Notes: generated by a model not told the origin, from the sequence alone. Shown: positions 29,031 through 38,125, counted from the first letter of the stretch. The stretch is 64,000 nt of DNA from Mesorhizobium erdmanii USDA 3471 (GCF_000472705.1 NZ_AXAE01000017.1:62001-126000); one strand, 5' to 3'. Numbers and translations: made by a program.

Positions 29031-30010
29031 CGCAGGAGCGCCCGCAACCCGCCGGCAAGCGCAGGAAGGCGGTTATCCTCGGGGCCTCCGGTTTCATAGG
29101 GATAAACCTCGCACGGACCCTGGCGCAGCAGGGCTTTGAGATTGTTTGCTTTGCCCGCAATGCGTCCGCACACTGGCCTGCCGGGAGCAGCGTCATTCTC
29201 GGTGACCTGACCGCTCCCCCGCGCCAACTCTTCGCAGCGATGGAAGGCTCCATGGTCTTTCACTTGGCCAGTTCCACGCGCCCCACGGCAGCAACTGACA
29301 TGGCCGTTGCGGAGATCGAGGCCAACCTGATTGCCACGGTGGGGTTGCTTGAGGCGACCAAGGGATCGGGCTGCCGATGGGTTTTTTCTTCGTCGGGCGG
29401 TACTGTTTACGGCCAGACCGACGATTTGCGGATATCCGAGGAACACCCGAACGTCCCAATATCATCCTACGGCACGGTCAAACTCGCTATCGAGCGATAT
29501 TACAGTCTCTACCGGACTCTGCATGGCGTCGAGAGCGTGATAGCGCGGATTTCGAACCCTTTTGGTCCGCATCAGTCGGCGGCGAAGGGGCAAGGATTGA
29601 TTGCGGCCCTGTTCGACAGGATCGCAGGCCGAACCCCGGTGACGATATGGGGCGATGGCGAGAATGTGCGCGACTATGTCTATATCGACGACGTCGCGGA
29701 GGCGCTGGTATTGCTGGGCCTTGGCGGACGAGCCGGCGAAATCTACAATGTCGGCTCCGGCGCAGGCACGAGCGTGATCGAACTGGTGGCAAAGATATCC
29801 GCCATTCTCCGCGTTCCGGCAAAACTTGTTTATGCCCCCGCCCGTGGGGTCGATGTCCGCCGGAACGTTCTCGATATACGGAAGATCGAACGCGAACTCG
29901 GCTGGCGTCCGACTCATACGCTCGATGAGGGAGTGGCTCTCACCTATGACTGGCGACAGGGCCAAAGCTCAGCGGGGCAATTTCGCGATCCCGGGCAAAG
30001 GCTGGCTTAG
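29027..30010 (+). CDS. NAD-dependent sugar epimerase/dehydratase
   Basis: A 327-residue extended SDR. ILGASGFIGINLARTLA is the cofactor loop, FSSSGGTVYGQ and SYGTVKLAIERYY contain the Ser and YxxxK active residues, and NVRDYVYIDDVAEALVL and RGVDVRRNVLDIRKIERELG are standard for the GalE-like group. It should modify a nucleotide sugar for the same polymer; whether it is an epimerase or a reductase cannot be told. ATG at 29027 overlaps the stop of the giant gene (ATGA), making it the last of six coupled genes from rmlA. It converges on the GT61 gene. Confidence 0.9.
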   Translation: MTQERPQPAGKRRKAVILGASGFIGINLARTLAQQGFEIVCFARNASAHWPAGSSVILGDLTAPPRQLFAAMEGSMVFHLASSTRPTAATDMAVAEIEANLIATVGLLEATKGSGCRWVFSSSGGTVYGQTDDLRISEEHPNVPISSYGTVKLAIERYYSLYRTLHGVESVIARISNPFGPHQSAAKGQGLIAALFDRIAGRTPVTIWGDGENVRDYVYIDDVAEALVLLGLGGRAGEIYNVGSGAGTSVIELVAKISAILRVPAKLVYAPARGVDVRRNVLDIRKIERELGWRPTHTLDEGVALTYDWRQGQSSAGQFRDPGQRLA

Positions 30011-30100
30011 TCAGGGGATTAGCCACGTTTTTGTTGGGGTTAATAGGGATCCATGCGGTGCACCGAAATGCAGGACAAGGAATGATCATGGTCCTCATTG

Positions 30101-31162
30101 CTATGATCTAGCTAACTCGATAATAGAGGACGAGATATCATTTGCAGAGCGAGGCGTTACTCTAAATCCAGGTACAAAGACAAGGTCTTGACCGCAAATT
30201 CCGCAAAGCTCAGACTGAATTCTATCAGCAACACTCTTTTCTGGTTGATCCCCAATCTCAATTACCTGTGTTTCTCTCCCCATGAAGACTGAATTGTGCA
30301 GAACGCTGCCAGTAAATCCGATCAAGGTCTTTGCCCTCGAGATAGCCATAACTTGCGCCTCCGCAGTCATACTTTGAGGCAGAATGGCTTGGACCCCTTT
30401 GTTGGCGAGCGTCTCATAGACCGCTCGTTCTGAAGGATGCCACCGTCTATGATCTTCCGACCTCATGACCAGCACAGTCTCGTCGCGTCGATCCTGCTCA
30501 AAGGCGGAGCGGATTCTCTGGTATACGCTGGATATCGCTGGGTGAATTGACGGACTCGCAGTACCAAATGAAGTCAAACGCTGGGGCACGTAAAGGGACT
30601 TAGCCAAGACAGGTTTGGCGGTGACGATTATTCGGCGCTTACCCCATCCCGCGGCGTTCAGTATCGGCGCAACGTGTCTTTCATAGCCGTTCGTCCATTC
30701 GTTCTGTGCGGTAATCTCCCATGGCGAGAAGACGACCGGAACCTTTGGAAGTTCATTGGTGACTGCAGCGCTGGACAGCGTTTCGATCAGGAAATGACCC
30801 CAAGAGTAAAAGAAGTGCCCGCCATAAATGGCCTCCTCGAGTTGTAAGGGGTCGGCTGTCGGCTCAACACTTCGGGAGATCGGGATGTCGGGTCTGTAGG
30901 TATAAAGAGGTGACGCTGGTCGTAAGGAATGAAAAACGAGAGCCCCGGCACTATCATAGACCGCTCCCTTGTACGTCATCGAGGCTTTGTCAAAAACCGT
31001 CTCGGTCACTGTAGCATACGCAATCGCTCGATAGCTGGGCACCAGGTCATGACGAAACGCCGACTGGACGCATGCCGATTCGTCAAAAACAGCGGGCTCA
31101 CTCGGCGTGGCCGGGAGGTGACGACGTCCCCGAATAAACTGCAATATTCTAGACACAGACAT
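30101..31162 (-). CDS. Glycosyltransferase family 61 protein
   Basis: A 353-residue enzyme of the DUF563/GT61 type found in capsule and LPS loci. Family-like parts are YGGHFFYSWGHFLIETLSSA, LYVPQRLTSFGT, TVLVMRSEDHRRWHPSERAV, and the closing ISRAKTLIGFTGSVLHNSVFM with the downstream QVIEIGDQ. It probably transfers a pentose or hexose to the surface glycan. No membrane segment is evident. It is the last of five genes on this strand running from the Wzm homologue. GC is lower than in the rml genes, which suggests transfer. Confidence 0.82.
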   Translation of the reverse strand: MSVSRILQFIRGRRHLPATPSEPAVFDESACVQSAFRHDLVPSYRAIAYATVTETVFDKASMTYKGAVYDSAGALVFHSLRPASPLYTYRPDIPISRSVEPTADPLQLEEAIYGGHFFYSWGHFLIETLSSAAVTNELPKVPVVFSPWEITAQNEWTNGYERHVAPILNAAGWGKRRIIVTAKPVLAKSLYVPQRLTSFGTASPSIHPAISSVYQRIRSAFEQDRRDETVLVMRSEDHRRWHPSERAVYETLANKGVQAILPQSMTAEAQVMAISRAKTLIGFTGSVLHNSVFMGRETQVIEIGDQPEKSVADRIQSELCGICGQDLVFVPGFRVTPRSANDISSSIIELARS

Positions 31163-31354
31163 CCCTTTTTCCAGCCGACTGGGGTGGACTCAACAATCAC
31201 GCCCGTAGTGGCCTTAAGTTCCAAATTTCCATAAATCTCAGTTCTGCTCAAATACGAATAAATAAACTGCTGGACGGTGCGCAGCGATCATATGGTGGAT
31301 TTCAGTCCATGGTGTGGCATCAGCTGTGCTAAGCCATCAGTTGTTTAGTCGTAT

Positions 31355-31993
31355 TCAACTCACCAATGGGTCGACCAAACTCCGCAGCAAGGAGGCGGGG
31401 GTGTGGCCCCCGTACACCCTGTCTTCGACCGAAGCCCAGAGCGGATTGTTCGCATAGAGGGTACTAAGATCCTCTTCTGTAAACCAGAACTCGGTGTTTC
31501 TTATATAGGGTGGCGTAACATTTGACCTGTATCGTATCAGGGCATCGGCAACGTCGGCTTGTTGAAGATCGAACGCCTTCGCTACGTCGGCGGCTAGATG
31601 CTCCGTACGAAGCCAATGGTGAACATCCATGTTGAAGAGGTCCATGTAGTCATCGGCGGAATTAACGTAAGTTCCATCGAAACATTGGCCGCGGATAATC
31701 ATTTCGCGGGTAGCAACCAGGTGTTCGTTACGCGTCGCTTCGAAGATAACCATGCTCATAATCCATGACGGCAAGCGGCGAATACAAGCAAACACCCGCT
31801 TTCCAGATGGGTCGAAACTGGGATCAGCCGCTTGGCGCGCGGCTATAGTGTGATGCCATCGACCGCTCACATCGTCGATATCGTCGAACTCAATGGCAGG
31901 CCTGCCTTGTAAGAGGTCGCGCAACACCAATTCCAAGGTAGTTCCAGCGCACTTGGGGAAATGAAGCCAGATAAAGTCTGGACCTATGATCAT
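31355..31993 (-). CDS. Sulfotransferase-like protein
   Basis: A 212-residue protein whose N-terminal FIWLHFPKCAGTTLELVLRD matches the 5'-phosphosulfate-binding loop of PAPS-dependent sulfotransferases, followed by KRVFACIRRLPSWIMSMVIF, which resembles the 3'-phosphate-binding strand. It would move sulfate from PAPS to a sugar hydroxyl. ATG at 31993 is preferred because AGGAGCGGAT precedes it and it puts the loop near residue 10; a TTG at 32110 would add 39 residues and overlap the upstream gene. Local G+C is about 48%. The PAPS genes cysD and cysNC lie 12 kb away in the same locus. Confidence 0.72.
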   Translation of the reverse strand: MIIGPDFIWLHFPKCAGTTLELVLRDLLQGRPAIEFDDIDDVSGRWHHTIAARQAADPSFDPSGKRVFACIRRLPSWIMSMVIFEATRNEHLVATREMIIRGQCFDGTYVNSADDYMDLFNMDVHHWLRTEHLAADVAKAFDLQQADVADALIRYRSNVTPPYIRNTEFWFTEEDLSTLYANNPLWASVEDRVYGGHTPASLLRSLVDPLVS

Positions 31994-32100
31994 ATCCGCT
32001 CCTGTACCGCCTTTTATCCCTCGATTCTTGGTATCGGTAATCAATTGAGCGATCAAGCGGTTGAAGCCTCGTTCACCAGTTTTCAGCTTCAGCCTATCCT

Positions 32101-32823
32101 CTATAGCCAAAACAGCTTGGTGATCTCTTCGTGCGATTGGAGGTCGGCGCTCTTGGTCAAGGCGAGTCGCGAGTAAAATTCCTTAAGCGCTTTGCCGTCA
32201 ACCTCTATGAATTCCCTTACGATTGAGAAGTAGCCATCCAAAATGGTTGACGAATCTGGATCCAGGTTCGTGATTGCCACCAAGCCGGTCGGAGGACAAT
32301 CCAAATACGTGATCTGCAGGTCAGGTCTGTACTTTCGTAACGCAGGGAGGATCTTCCAGACATCTCCTGCCCAAGCGCCACGAGTGTGAACACGGCTAAT
32401 CATCTCGGTTGTGGTCGGGAGGCAGTCATGCAGTAAGATAATGGAATTCTTTCCGCAATATCTTTCCGTGTTGGAGAAATCTCTCAGAAGATACTCGAAT
32501 CGATGCATTCCATCGAGGAAGGCAAGTTCGATAGGCCGCCTCAAGTAGTCAATCGGGGAGTGGTCGCGAAAGAAATCATCGCTCGGCATCTGGAACATAT
32601 GCAGAGAAGGTTTGGAGCCGATTACGTTTTCGGCAAGCCTGAATTGAGGATCGACGGCAACGCTGGCGCATTTCATCGCCTTGAGGGATACTCCAGCATC
32701 AGTTCCAATCTCGAAATACGCCCTAGGATTAAGAAATGTTGCGAGAATATCTATCATCTTGGTATAAAAGATGCCTCCGTGGCTAATGAGAGTGCCATTA
32801 TTATTTACACCAAATGCGTTCAT
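32101..32823 (-). CDS. Class I SAM-dependent methyltransferase-like protein
   Basis: A 240-residue protein with a Rossmann methyltransferase pattern: YFEIGTDAGVSLKAM (SAM loop), SVAVDPQF, IELAFLDGMHRFEYLLRDF and IILLHDCLPTTTEM (acidic motif with metal-type residues). It resembles the Methyltransf_24/cephalosporin-hydroxylase-like group found in glycan loci, so O-methylation of a sugar is likely. ATG at 32823 has AAGG upstream; ATG 18 bp earlier lacks one. It is flanked by the sulfotransferase-like and Wzt genes and shares their lower GC content. Confidence 0.75.
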   Translation of the reverse strand: MNAFGVNNNGTLISHGGIFYTKMIDILATFLNPRAYFEIGTDAGVSLKAMKCASVAVDPQFRLAENVIGSKPSLHMFQMPSDDFFRDHSPIDYLRRPIELAFLDGMHRFEYLLRDFSNTERYCGKNSIILLHDCLPTTTEMISRVHTRGAWAGDVWKILPALRKYRPDLQITYLDCPPTGLVAITNLDPDSSTILDGYFSIVREFIEVDGKALKEFYSRLALTKSADLQSHEEITKLFWL

Positions 32824-32899
32824 GGCGGCCTTTTCCTTCATGAGCGGGTTTCAAATTACGTGGGCCGAATGACCAGGTCAGATGATCCCGGAAACAGGA

Positions 32900-33643
32900 T
32901 TACGACGACTTAGCCACAGCTCCAACGCGCTTAACCGGCTCTGTCGTGAACGATTCAATTCGGCCGCTCCTGAGCGTCAGTTTCTTCGTGCACACACTTT
33001 GTATGAGCGCCTCACTATGGCTCGCCAGCACGATGATGCCAGCCTTTTCCGCCAGTTCGTCCATGCGCCTTTTGGCTTTCTCCTGGAAAGAGGCGTCGCC
33101 GGCGCCGATCCACTCGTCCATCAGCAGAATCTCGGGATCAAGCGCTGTCGCTGCGGAAAAGGCCAGTCTGGCGGCCATGCCTTGGCTGTAGGCCTTGAAC
33201 GGCAGATCGATGAAATCTCCCAGCTCGCTAAAGGCGATGATGTCCTCCATCTTCTCTTCGATCTCGGCTTCCGTCCATCCGCTGATCAATCCTCGCAGCA
33301 CGATATTCCGGCGGCCGGTGGCCTCGCGGCGGAAGCCTATGTTGATGTTGAAGAGGGCGTCGACTTTGCCTTCGATGTCGACGCTTCCGTCCGTTGGCTC
33401 GTATATGCCGTACAGCACCTTGAGAAGGGTGGTCTTGCCTGCTCCATTAGGGCCGACAAGGCCCAATCGGTCGCCGGCCTTGAGGTCGAAACTGACTCCA
33501 TCGAGCGCCTGCACAAACTGCTTTCTGCCCGAGCCTTCGATTCTACCGCCTGGCCCGGCCACGCGCCGGTCCGGCGCGGAAAGCGTCAGCTTCTCGTGCA
33601 ACTTGTAAACAAGGCTAACGTTGTTCAGCTTGATAGAGACCAT
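32900..33643 (-). CDS. Polysaccharide ABC exporter ATP-binding protein (Wzt/KpsT-like)
   Basis: A 247-residue ATPase with Walker A GPNGAGKTTLLK, the exporter-type motif NINIGFRREATGRRNI, signature YSQGMAARLAFSAATAL and Walker B EILLMDEWIGAGD. The length shows it lacks the C-terminal carbohydrate-binding extension of Wzt proteins that recognise a capped chain, so it is closer to KpsT. ATG at 33643 starts at MVSIKLNNVSLVYK. It lies 7 bp after the permease gene and exports the polymer or its lipid-linked form across the inner membrane. Confidence 0.93.
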   Translation of the reverse strand: MVSIKLNNVSLVYKLHEKLTLSAPDRRVAGPGGRIEGSGRKQFVQALDGVSFDLKAGDRLGLVGPNGAGKTTLLKVLYGIYEPTDGSVDIEGKVDALFNINIGFRREATGRRNIVLRGLISGWTEAEIEEKMEDIIAFSELGDFIDLPFKAYSQGMAARLAFSAATALDPEILLMDEWIGAGDASFQEKAKRRMDELAEKAGIIVLASHSEALIQSVCTKKLTLRSGRIESFTTEPVKRVGAVAKSS

Positions 33644-33650
33644 CGATAAC

Positions 33651-34442
33651 TCAGATAAGGAAGACGATTTGCTTGCGATATCGGCCAAGCAGCAGCAAGG
33701 CAATCGCCCATGTAAATAACGATGCGAGGATCGTTACAGTGAAGGCGTGAGCCGGAAACTCTCCATTTATGATCGGCAAACGGACGATCTCCAGAAAATA
33801 GGTGAACGGGTTCCACTCGTAGGCGTATTTTTGGATGGGATCTTGGCTGTTGTTCATCCAGAAGACGGGCGTGAAAAACATGCCGACCCGCAACAAATTG
33901 CCCACGATGAACTGGCTGTCGGGAAAGAAAGCCCCAAGAAACGCGAACACGGTGATAAGGGCTGGCGTGGCGAACAAAATCAACAGCAATCCTGCCAACG
34001 ACCAAAGCCATGGAGTGGCGACCGGGGAGCCGCTAAAGACCAGAATGGCGACGCAACCTGCGATCGCATAGCCGGCTCTGATGACGGACTGCAAACCCAG
34101 TCGCATCACGTACACGAACAAGGGCAGCGTCGTGCCTTCTATAAAGCTTTCCTCGCGTTGAAAAAGCGACACGCTCATGGACATCACTTCCATGAGGTAG
34201 AACCATACCAGAAGGCCGATCGCGACATAGGCGGAATAACCCGCCGCATCTCTGCCGGCTGGCTGGAAGACGAAGACGAACGTTCCCACGAACGCCACGT
34301 AATTGACCAGCAGCCAAAGCGGTCCGAGAGTCGTGCGTCTGTGCTGGTCGCCGATGTCCTCATGGGCCAGCGCGATCCAGACCCTGTGCAGCCTCATGGC
34401 CCTGGAGATGTCGTCAAAAGCGCCGTTTAGTGCCGCAATCAT
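33651..34442 (-). CDS. Polysaccharide ABC exporter permease (Wzm/KpsM-like)
   Basis: A 263-residue ABC-2 type permease with about six membrane helices. The N-terminal amphipathic part (LALAHEDIGDQHRRTTLGPLW-like segment) and the conserved FFTPVFWMNN plus WNPFTYFLEIVRLPII are family hallmarks. It forms the channel with the downstream ATPase. ATG at 34442 is the first Met of the family-like sequence. It heads the minus-strand set that ends with the GT61 gene. Confidence 0.93.
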   Translation of the reverse strand: MIAALNGAFDDISRAMRLHRVWIALAHEDIGDQHRRTTLGPLWLLVNYVAFVGTFVFVFQPAGRDAAGYSAYVAIGLLVWFYLMEVMSMSVSLFQREESFIEGTTLPLFVYVMRLGLQSVIRAGYAIAGCVAILVFSGSPVATPWLWSLAGLLLILFATPALITVFAFLGAFFPDSQFIVGNLLRVGMFFTPVFWMNNSQDPIQKYAYEWNPFTYFLEIVRLPIINGEFPAHAFTVTILASLFTWAIALLLLGRYRKQIVFLI

Positions 34443-35086
34443 CGTTGGAGGTATCGCAATCTCTTATTCTGGCGCATTATCTTCGCCGGCCATAGCGAAC
34501 CACCAAGCCCCTCTCCTAATAGCCATTTCAAGGAGCCCATGGCAACGCATTGCGTCGTAACGAGGTCGGGAGCAGAGTCAACTGCGGCAAACGAGATACA
34601 CGCTGACGTTGCGGGAGCGTACAAATCGCCGGGCTCCCCGCGCACTCGGCAACAGCTGGCACAGAATAAGGGCGCCAACCCCACCGTTACCAGTCGACCT
34701 GCCGAAAAAACCGCTAGCCCTGCTCCCAGGTCCGCATTATGCGTTACGGGACGGCGGGGTCGGGGATGGCATTTTTAGATGAGTGACCGGCCACGAATGA
34801 TCTTCGTGTTCGCACTTTATGGCGCTCATGTCCGCAAGCCTGGAGTTTAGTACGGCCTAATGAATGCTTCCCTGAAAGCCGTGTTCGGACCCGAAACCGA
34901 GATACGGCGCGCTTTCTCCACAATACAAAATCTAAGCATGGTCGTTCGCGGCCCCGCAAAACTCGACATCGAGACAAGGCTAGCCCCAACGCCGATAGCC
35001 CAAAGCGCCGGCAGGCGACCCAAGGCGAGCTCAGTTTCCGACAACGAGCGTGATGCCGTCGGATATGACACTCTCAGACCAGGTGT
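34443..35086. other. 644-bp region without a recognisable gene
   Basis: Between the exporter genes (minus) and the GT2 gene (plus). Short frames occur, for example 34439-34684 (minus) and 34860-35090 (plus), but none looks like a known family, has a convincing ribosome-binding site or shows codon use like its neighbours. It may hold the exporter promoter and scars of lost genes. Confidence 0.5.
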
Positions 35087-36028
35087 TTGACATCGGTGGA
35101 TAGGGCAGATCTGCGCATAGCTGTGCTGATGGGCACGAGGGACGGCGCCGCGTTCATTGAGGAGCAGTTGCAATCCCTGCTTGCGCAGTCGCATCCGCTC
35201 ATCGACCTTTGGATTTCGGATGATGGCTCCGTCGACGGCACGGTTCCCATCATCGAGGGTTGGAAGTCTCGCTGGACAAAAGGTCGAATCACCTTGGTGG
35301 CGGGGCCGCGCCAAGGATTCGCCGCTAATTTCCGGTCGATGATCCTCGATCGGCGCATCGATGCGGACTTCTATGCCTTCAGCGACCAGGACGACGTCTG
35401 GGAGCCGGACAGGCTCGAAAGCGCCATCCAATGGATGCAGGCCTTTGATGCCGAAACTCCGCTGATGTTCTGCTCGCGAACCGCGACCATGATCGAAACG
35501 GGAAGCCTGGTCGGCCACTCCCCATTGTTTCGGCGGCCGCCATCCTTCCGCAACGCGCTCGTGCAAAGCATCGCCGGCGGCAACACCATCCTGCTCAACC
35601 GCGCGGCACGCGATCTGTTGGCGAGGGCTTCGGCACGCACGGGCTTCGTCAGCCACGACTGGTGGGCCTATCTGGTTGTCACAGGCGCCGGCGGCGTTGT
35701 CCACTACGACCCGCGGCCGCTGGTGCGCTACCGGCAGCACGCGGCGAACCTTGTCGGCGCCAACGTGTCGTGGCGGGCAAGGGTCTCGCGGCTTGGGCGC
35801 CTGTTCAAGGGCGAGTTTGCCGACTGGACCGATCTCAATCTTGCCGGTCTGGCGGCCAATCGCGACCTCCTTACGCCGGATGCCATGGCATGCCTCGACC
35901 TGTTTGCAAGCGGCCGGCAGGGCAGTCTTTTCCAGCGTCTGCGCACTCTGCCCGCGAGCGGTGTCTATCGGCAGACTCTTGCCGGGACCCTGGGGCTCTA
36001 TCTCGCATTCGTCCTGGGTCGCATCTGA
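35087..36028 (+). CDS. Glycosyltransferase family 2 (rhamnosyltransferase-like)
   Basis: A 313-residue GT-A enzyme. The donor site is seen in IAVLMGTRDGAAFIEEQLQS, WISDDGSVDGT and the metal motif FSDQDDVWEPDRL. The acceptor side has AGGNTILLNRAARDL and SHDWWAYLVVTGAGG, as in RfbN/WbbL-like rhamnosyltransferases. TTG at 35087 is used because the frame is closed upstream at 35066 and no ATG precedes the first strand; GTG at 35096 is an alternative. It probably uses dTDP-rhamnose from RmlABCD. Confidence 0.87.
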   Translation: MTSVDRADLRIAVLMGTRDGAAFIEEQLQSLLAQSHPLIDLWISDDGSVDGTVPIIEGWKSRWTKGRITLVAGPRQGFAANFRSMILDRRIDADFYAFSDQDDVWEPDRLESAIQWMQAFDAETPLMFCSRTATMIETGSLVGHSPLFRRPPSFRNALVQSIAGGNTILLNRAARDLLARASARTGFVSHDWWAYLVVTGAGGVVHYDPRPLVRYRQHAANLVGANVSWRARVSRLGRLFKGEFADWTDLNLAGLAANRDLLTPDAMACLDLFASGRQGSLFQRLRTLPASGVYRQTLAGTLGLYLAFVLGRI

Positions 36029-36049
36029 AATCGAACCGTTTCAAGGCGC

Positions 36050-36205
36050 GTGGTCGGGCGGTGCCCCCCGTGTTCTATCGGCCCGAGCGTTTCTTCATTG
36101 TCACAAGGTGACCGCGATCGCGATCTTTTTTTGGGGAACGCCGTGCTGTTCTCGCATGAGGCCTGCGAACGCAGTGACCGCCGTCGGAAGGCGCCAGCGC
36201 GAGAA
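36050..36205 (+). pseudogene. Decayed fragment of a sugar transferase gene
   Basis: The DNA resembles the intact sugar transferase gene at 40227. The 11-base string GGGAACGCCGT is identical (36134-36144 and 40421-40431). The 25-base stretch 36167-36191 matches 40457-40481 at 21 positions. In protein form, FLHCHKV...WGTP...RPANAVTAVGRR mirrors LFRCHKL...QGTP...PPNAVTPVGRT. Small indels break the frame and no start or C-terminal half remains. It is the relic of a paralogue or an older initiating transferase. Confidence 0.65.
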
Positions 36206-36229
36206 CCATCTTCACAAGACGGCCGCTGT

Positions 36230-37681
36230 TTAATCCGCGGATGCGATTGCCCGCGCCCTTTCAAGCGTCAACGCCACGATTGCCGTCGCTCTGTCCTGGT
36301 TCGCGGCCTCCGAATAGCACCGGAGTTCAGGCGCGTTGCCGGACGGCCGCAAATGAATGATCTCACCAGTCTGCATTCGCGCCCTGAGGCCGTCGGTTTC
36401 ATCGACGTCTGCAACAGTCCCGAAAGGCGCCAGAAACTGCTGCAGTGCATCCCGATCCGCTAGTCTTTCCATCAAACCGCGCGAACTTTCCACGGGAAAG
36501 TTCTCGAGGCGCTCGCTGGCGCACGCCGGAAGCTTCCAAAGCTCGCGCTGACGCGACAGCGTATTTCCCGTCGATGCAACCAGGCCGAGGACGCAGAGGA
36601 TGGGGAGCATCGAATCCCGCGTCGGCAATGCCGCCAACGTCTTTCCGTGCAGGGGACAATCTGACCCGAGGAGAACGCCGCCATTGGCCTCAAAGCCGAC
36701 AACGATCCGACCGGCACGGTACGAGGCTTCCATGGCTTCTATGACAAAGGGAGATCCGACCTTCGTTCTCACCACCTCCAAACCGAAGGCTTTCGAAATA
36801 CCCGAATTGGAGGTCACCGGCGTCACCACGACGTCTGCCCGCAAGAACAAAGCCGTGGCGAGGCCGATCAGGTCGCCGCGAAAGAGATCGCCGTTCTCGT
36901 CGGCGATGAGCGGCCGGTCGGCGTCGGCATCTGTCGACACGATGGCGTCGAGGTTGAATTCCCTAGCCCAATCTTTGAATTTCGAAAGTGTGGCCGGGCT
37001 CACGGCTTCGGTGTCAACAGGCACGAAGATGTCCGACTTGCCGAGAGGCGTCACGCTGGCACCAAGGGATTGGAGAATCTCGACCAGCAGGTCCGCCGCG
37101 ACCGAACTGTGCTGATAAACGCCGACTCTCAGGCGTGAAAGCGAGCCGGCCTCCAATATATCGCCGGCGCGCGCGCGGTAGGCCGCCATCGCCTGGTCGT
37201 GATGTACCGGAAAAGCCGTTTCTATTGACGGCGGCGCGCAATAGGAATCCGATCTCTCGGCGGCGTATCGTGCCATGGCCGCTTCGTCGGCCTTGCTGAT
37301 CTCGCCGTGCGGGCCGTAAAACTTGATGCCGTTGCGATCAGAGGGAATATGCGAGCCCGTGACCATAAGTGCCGCTGCGCCATGCTGCTTGCCGTAAAGC
37401 GCCAAAGCCGGCGTTGGAATGGCGCCACAATCGATCGGTTGAAGACCACTTGCCGCCAGGGCTTTCATACAGTTGGCGGCGATGGTCGGGCTGCTGTCGC
37501 GTAAGTCACGACCTATCAGCACCATGGCCCCGGGCTGAATCCCGCCGGCAGCCAGGCGCCAGGCGAAAGCCTCGGTGTAAAGTCCACTCGGTCTCCCGAC
37601 GAGTTCCGCAGCCAAGCCTCGAAGGCCACTCGATCCAAATTTCATCATTTCGCTTTGGCCGGTGAGAGGGAAGGCCGTCAT
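36230..37681 (-). CDS. Atypical phosphoglucomutase/phosphomannomutase
   Basis: A 483-residue alpha-D-phosphohexomutase. The N-terminal KFGSSGLRGLAAEL is family-like. The phosphoserine loop reads VTGSHIPSDRNGIKF instead of the usual TASHNP, keeping the Ser and His. The metal motif is STDADADRPL, the sugar loop GFEANGG and the phosphate loop RPSGNAPELRCYSEA. It interconverts hexose 1- and 6-phosphates (Man or Glc) for nucleotide-sugar supply. ATG at 37681 is used, with GAGG upstream; ATG at 37648 would remove 11 residues. It is divergent from the CapD-like gene across 444 bp. Confidence 0.88.
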   Translation of the reverse strand: MTAFPLTGQSEMMKFGSSGLRGLAAELVGRPSGLYTEAFAWRLAAGGIQPGAMVLIGRDLRDSSPTIAANCMKALAASGLQPIDCGAIPTPALALYGKQHGAAALMVTGSHIPSDRNGIKFYGPHGEISKADEAAMARYAAERSDSYCAPPSIETAFPVHHDQAMAAYRARAGDILEAGSLSRLRVGVYQHSSVAADLLVEILQSLGASVTPLGKSDIFVPVDTEAVSPATLSKFKDWAREFNLDAIVSTDADADRPLIADENGDLFRGDLIGLATALFLRADVVVTPVTSNSGISKAFGLEVVRTKVGSPFVIEAMEASYRAGRIVVGFEANGGVLLGSDCPLHGKTLAALPTRDSMLPILCVLGLVASTGNTLSRQRELWKLPACASERLENFPVESSRGLMERLADRDALQQFLAPFGTVADVDETDGLRARMQTGEIIHLRPSGNAPELRCYSEAANQDRATAIVALTLERARAIASAD

Positions 37682-38125
37682 ATTGCAGCAGGTTCCTCTG
37701 TCAACCAAAAATCGCTTCGACGGTCACCCGGCGTTTCCTAGAGAACTTCAAAAATATCGATGAACGAAAGCGTTGACGTAGCGCTGCAGAAAGGATGTCA
37801 AGCCGCAGCCAATTTGTGTCGCTGACCTGCTCGTGACAACAGCGTGAACCTTAAATCTTTCCGACGGTTACCTGAGTTGCCTGTCAGTTCTATAAGCAAT
37901 GGCTACTTTTGTGCTTGCTGTTGCGCGATATCTTTGTCGACGTACCTCGTCCAAATCAACGGCCTGTGAAAAAATCTCTGGCGACGGCCTCAACTCCACG
38001 CTATGCGATAGAGGCGGCGGGGGCCGAGGATTTGACGCTAAGAACAGGCGGCCGGCGACGAATGGCATTCGGTCTGGCGCGGGATTGGTGTTGAAGTTCT
38101 CATGCCCGGAGTTCAGTACTAGCCA
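37682..38125. other. 444-bp divergent intergenic region
   Basis: It separates the phosphohexomutase (minus) from the CapD-like gene (plus). A possible plus-strand promoter is listed separately. A frame at 37899-38129 looks random. Nothing else is recognised. Confidence 0.5.
37868..37896 (+). promoter_or_regulatory. Possible promoter for the CapD-like gene
   Basis: TTACCT (37868-37873) and TATAAG (37891-37896) are separated by 17 bp. The -10 matches the consensus at five of six positions and the -35 only at three. A transcript from here would have a 5' leader of roughly 220 bases. Confidence 0.35.

Noticed and set aside
31994..32110. Longer start (TTG 32110) for the sulfotransferase-like gene
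   Set aside because: It overlaps the upstream gene and has only a weak ribosome-binding site, while ATG 31993 has AGGAG well placed and sets the PAPS loop near the N-terminus.
34439..34684. Small minus-strand frame beside the exporter permease
   Set aside because: No ribosome-binding site or family resemblance, and it runs into the permease start.
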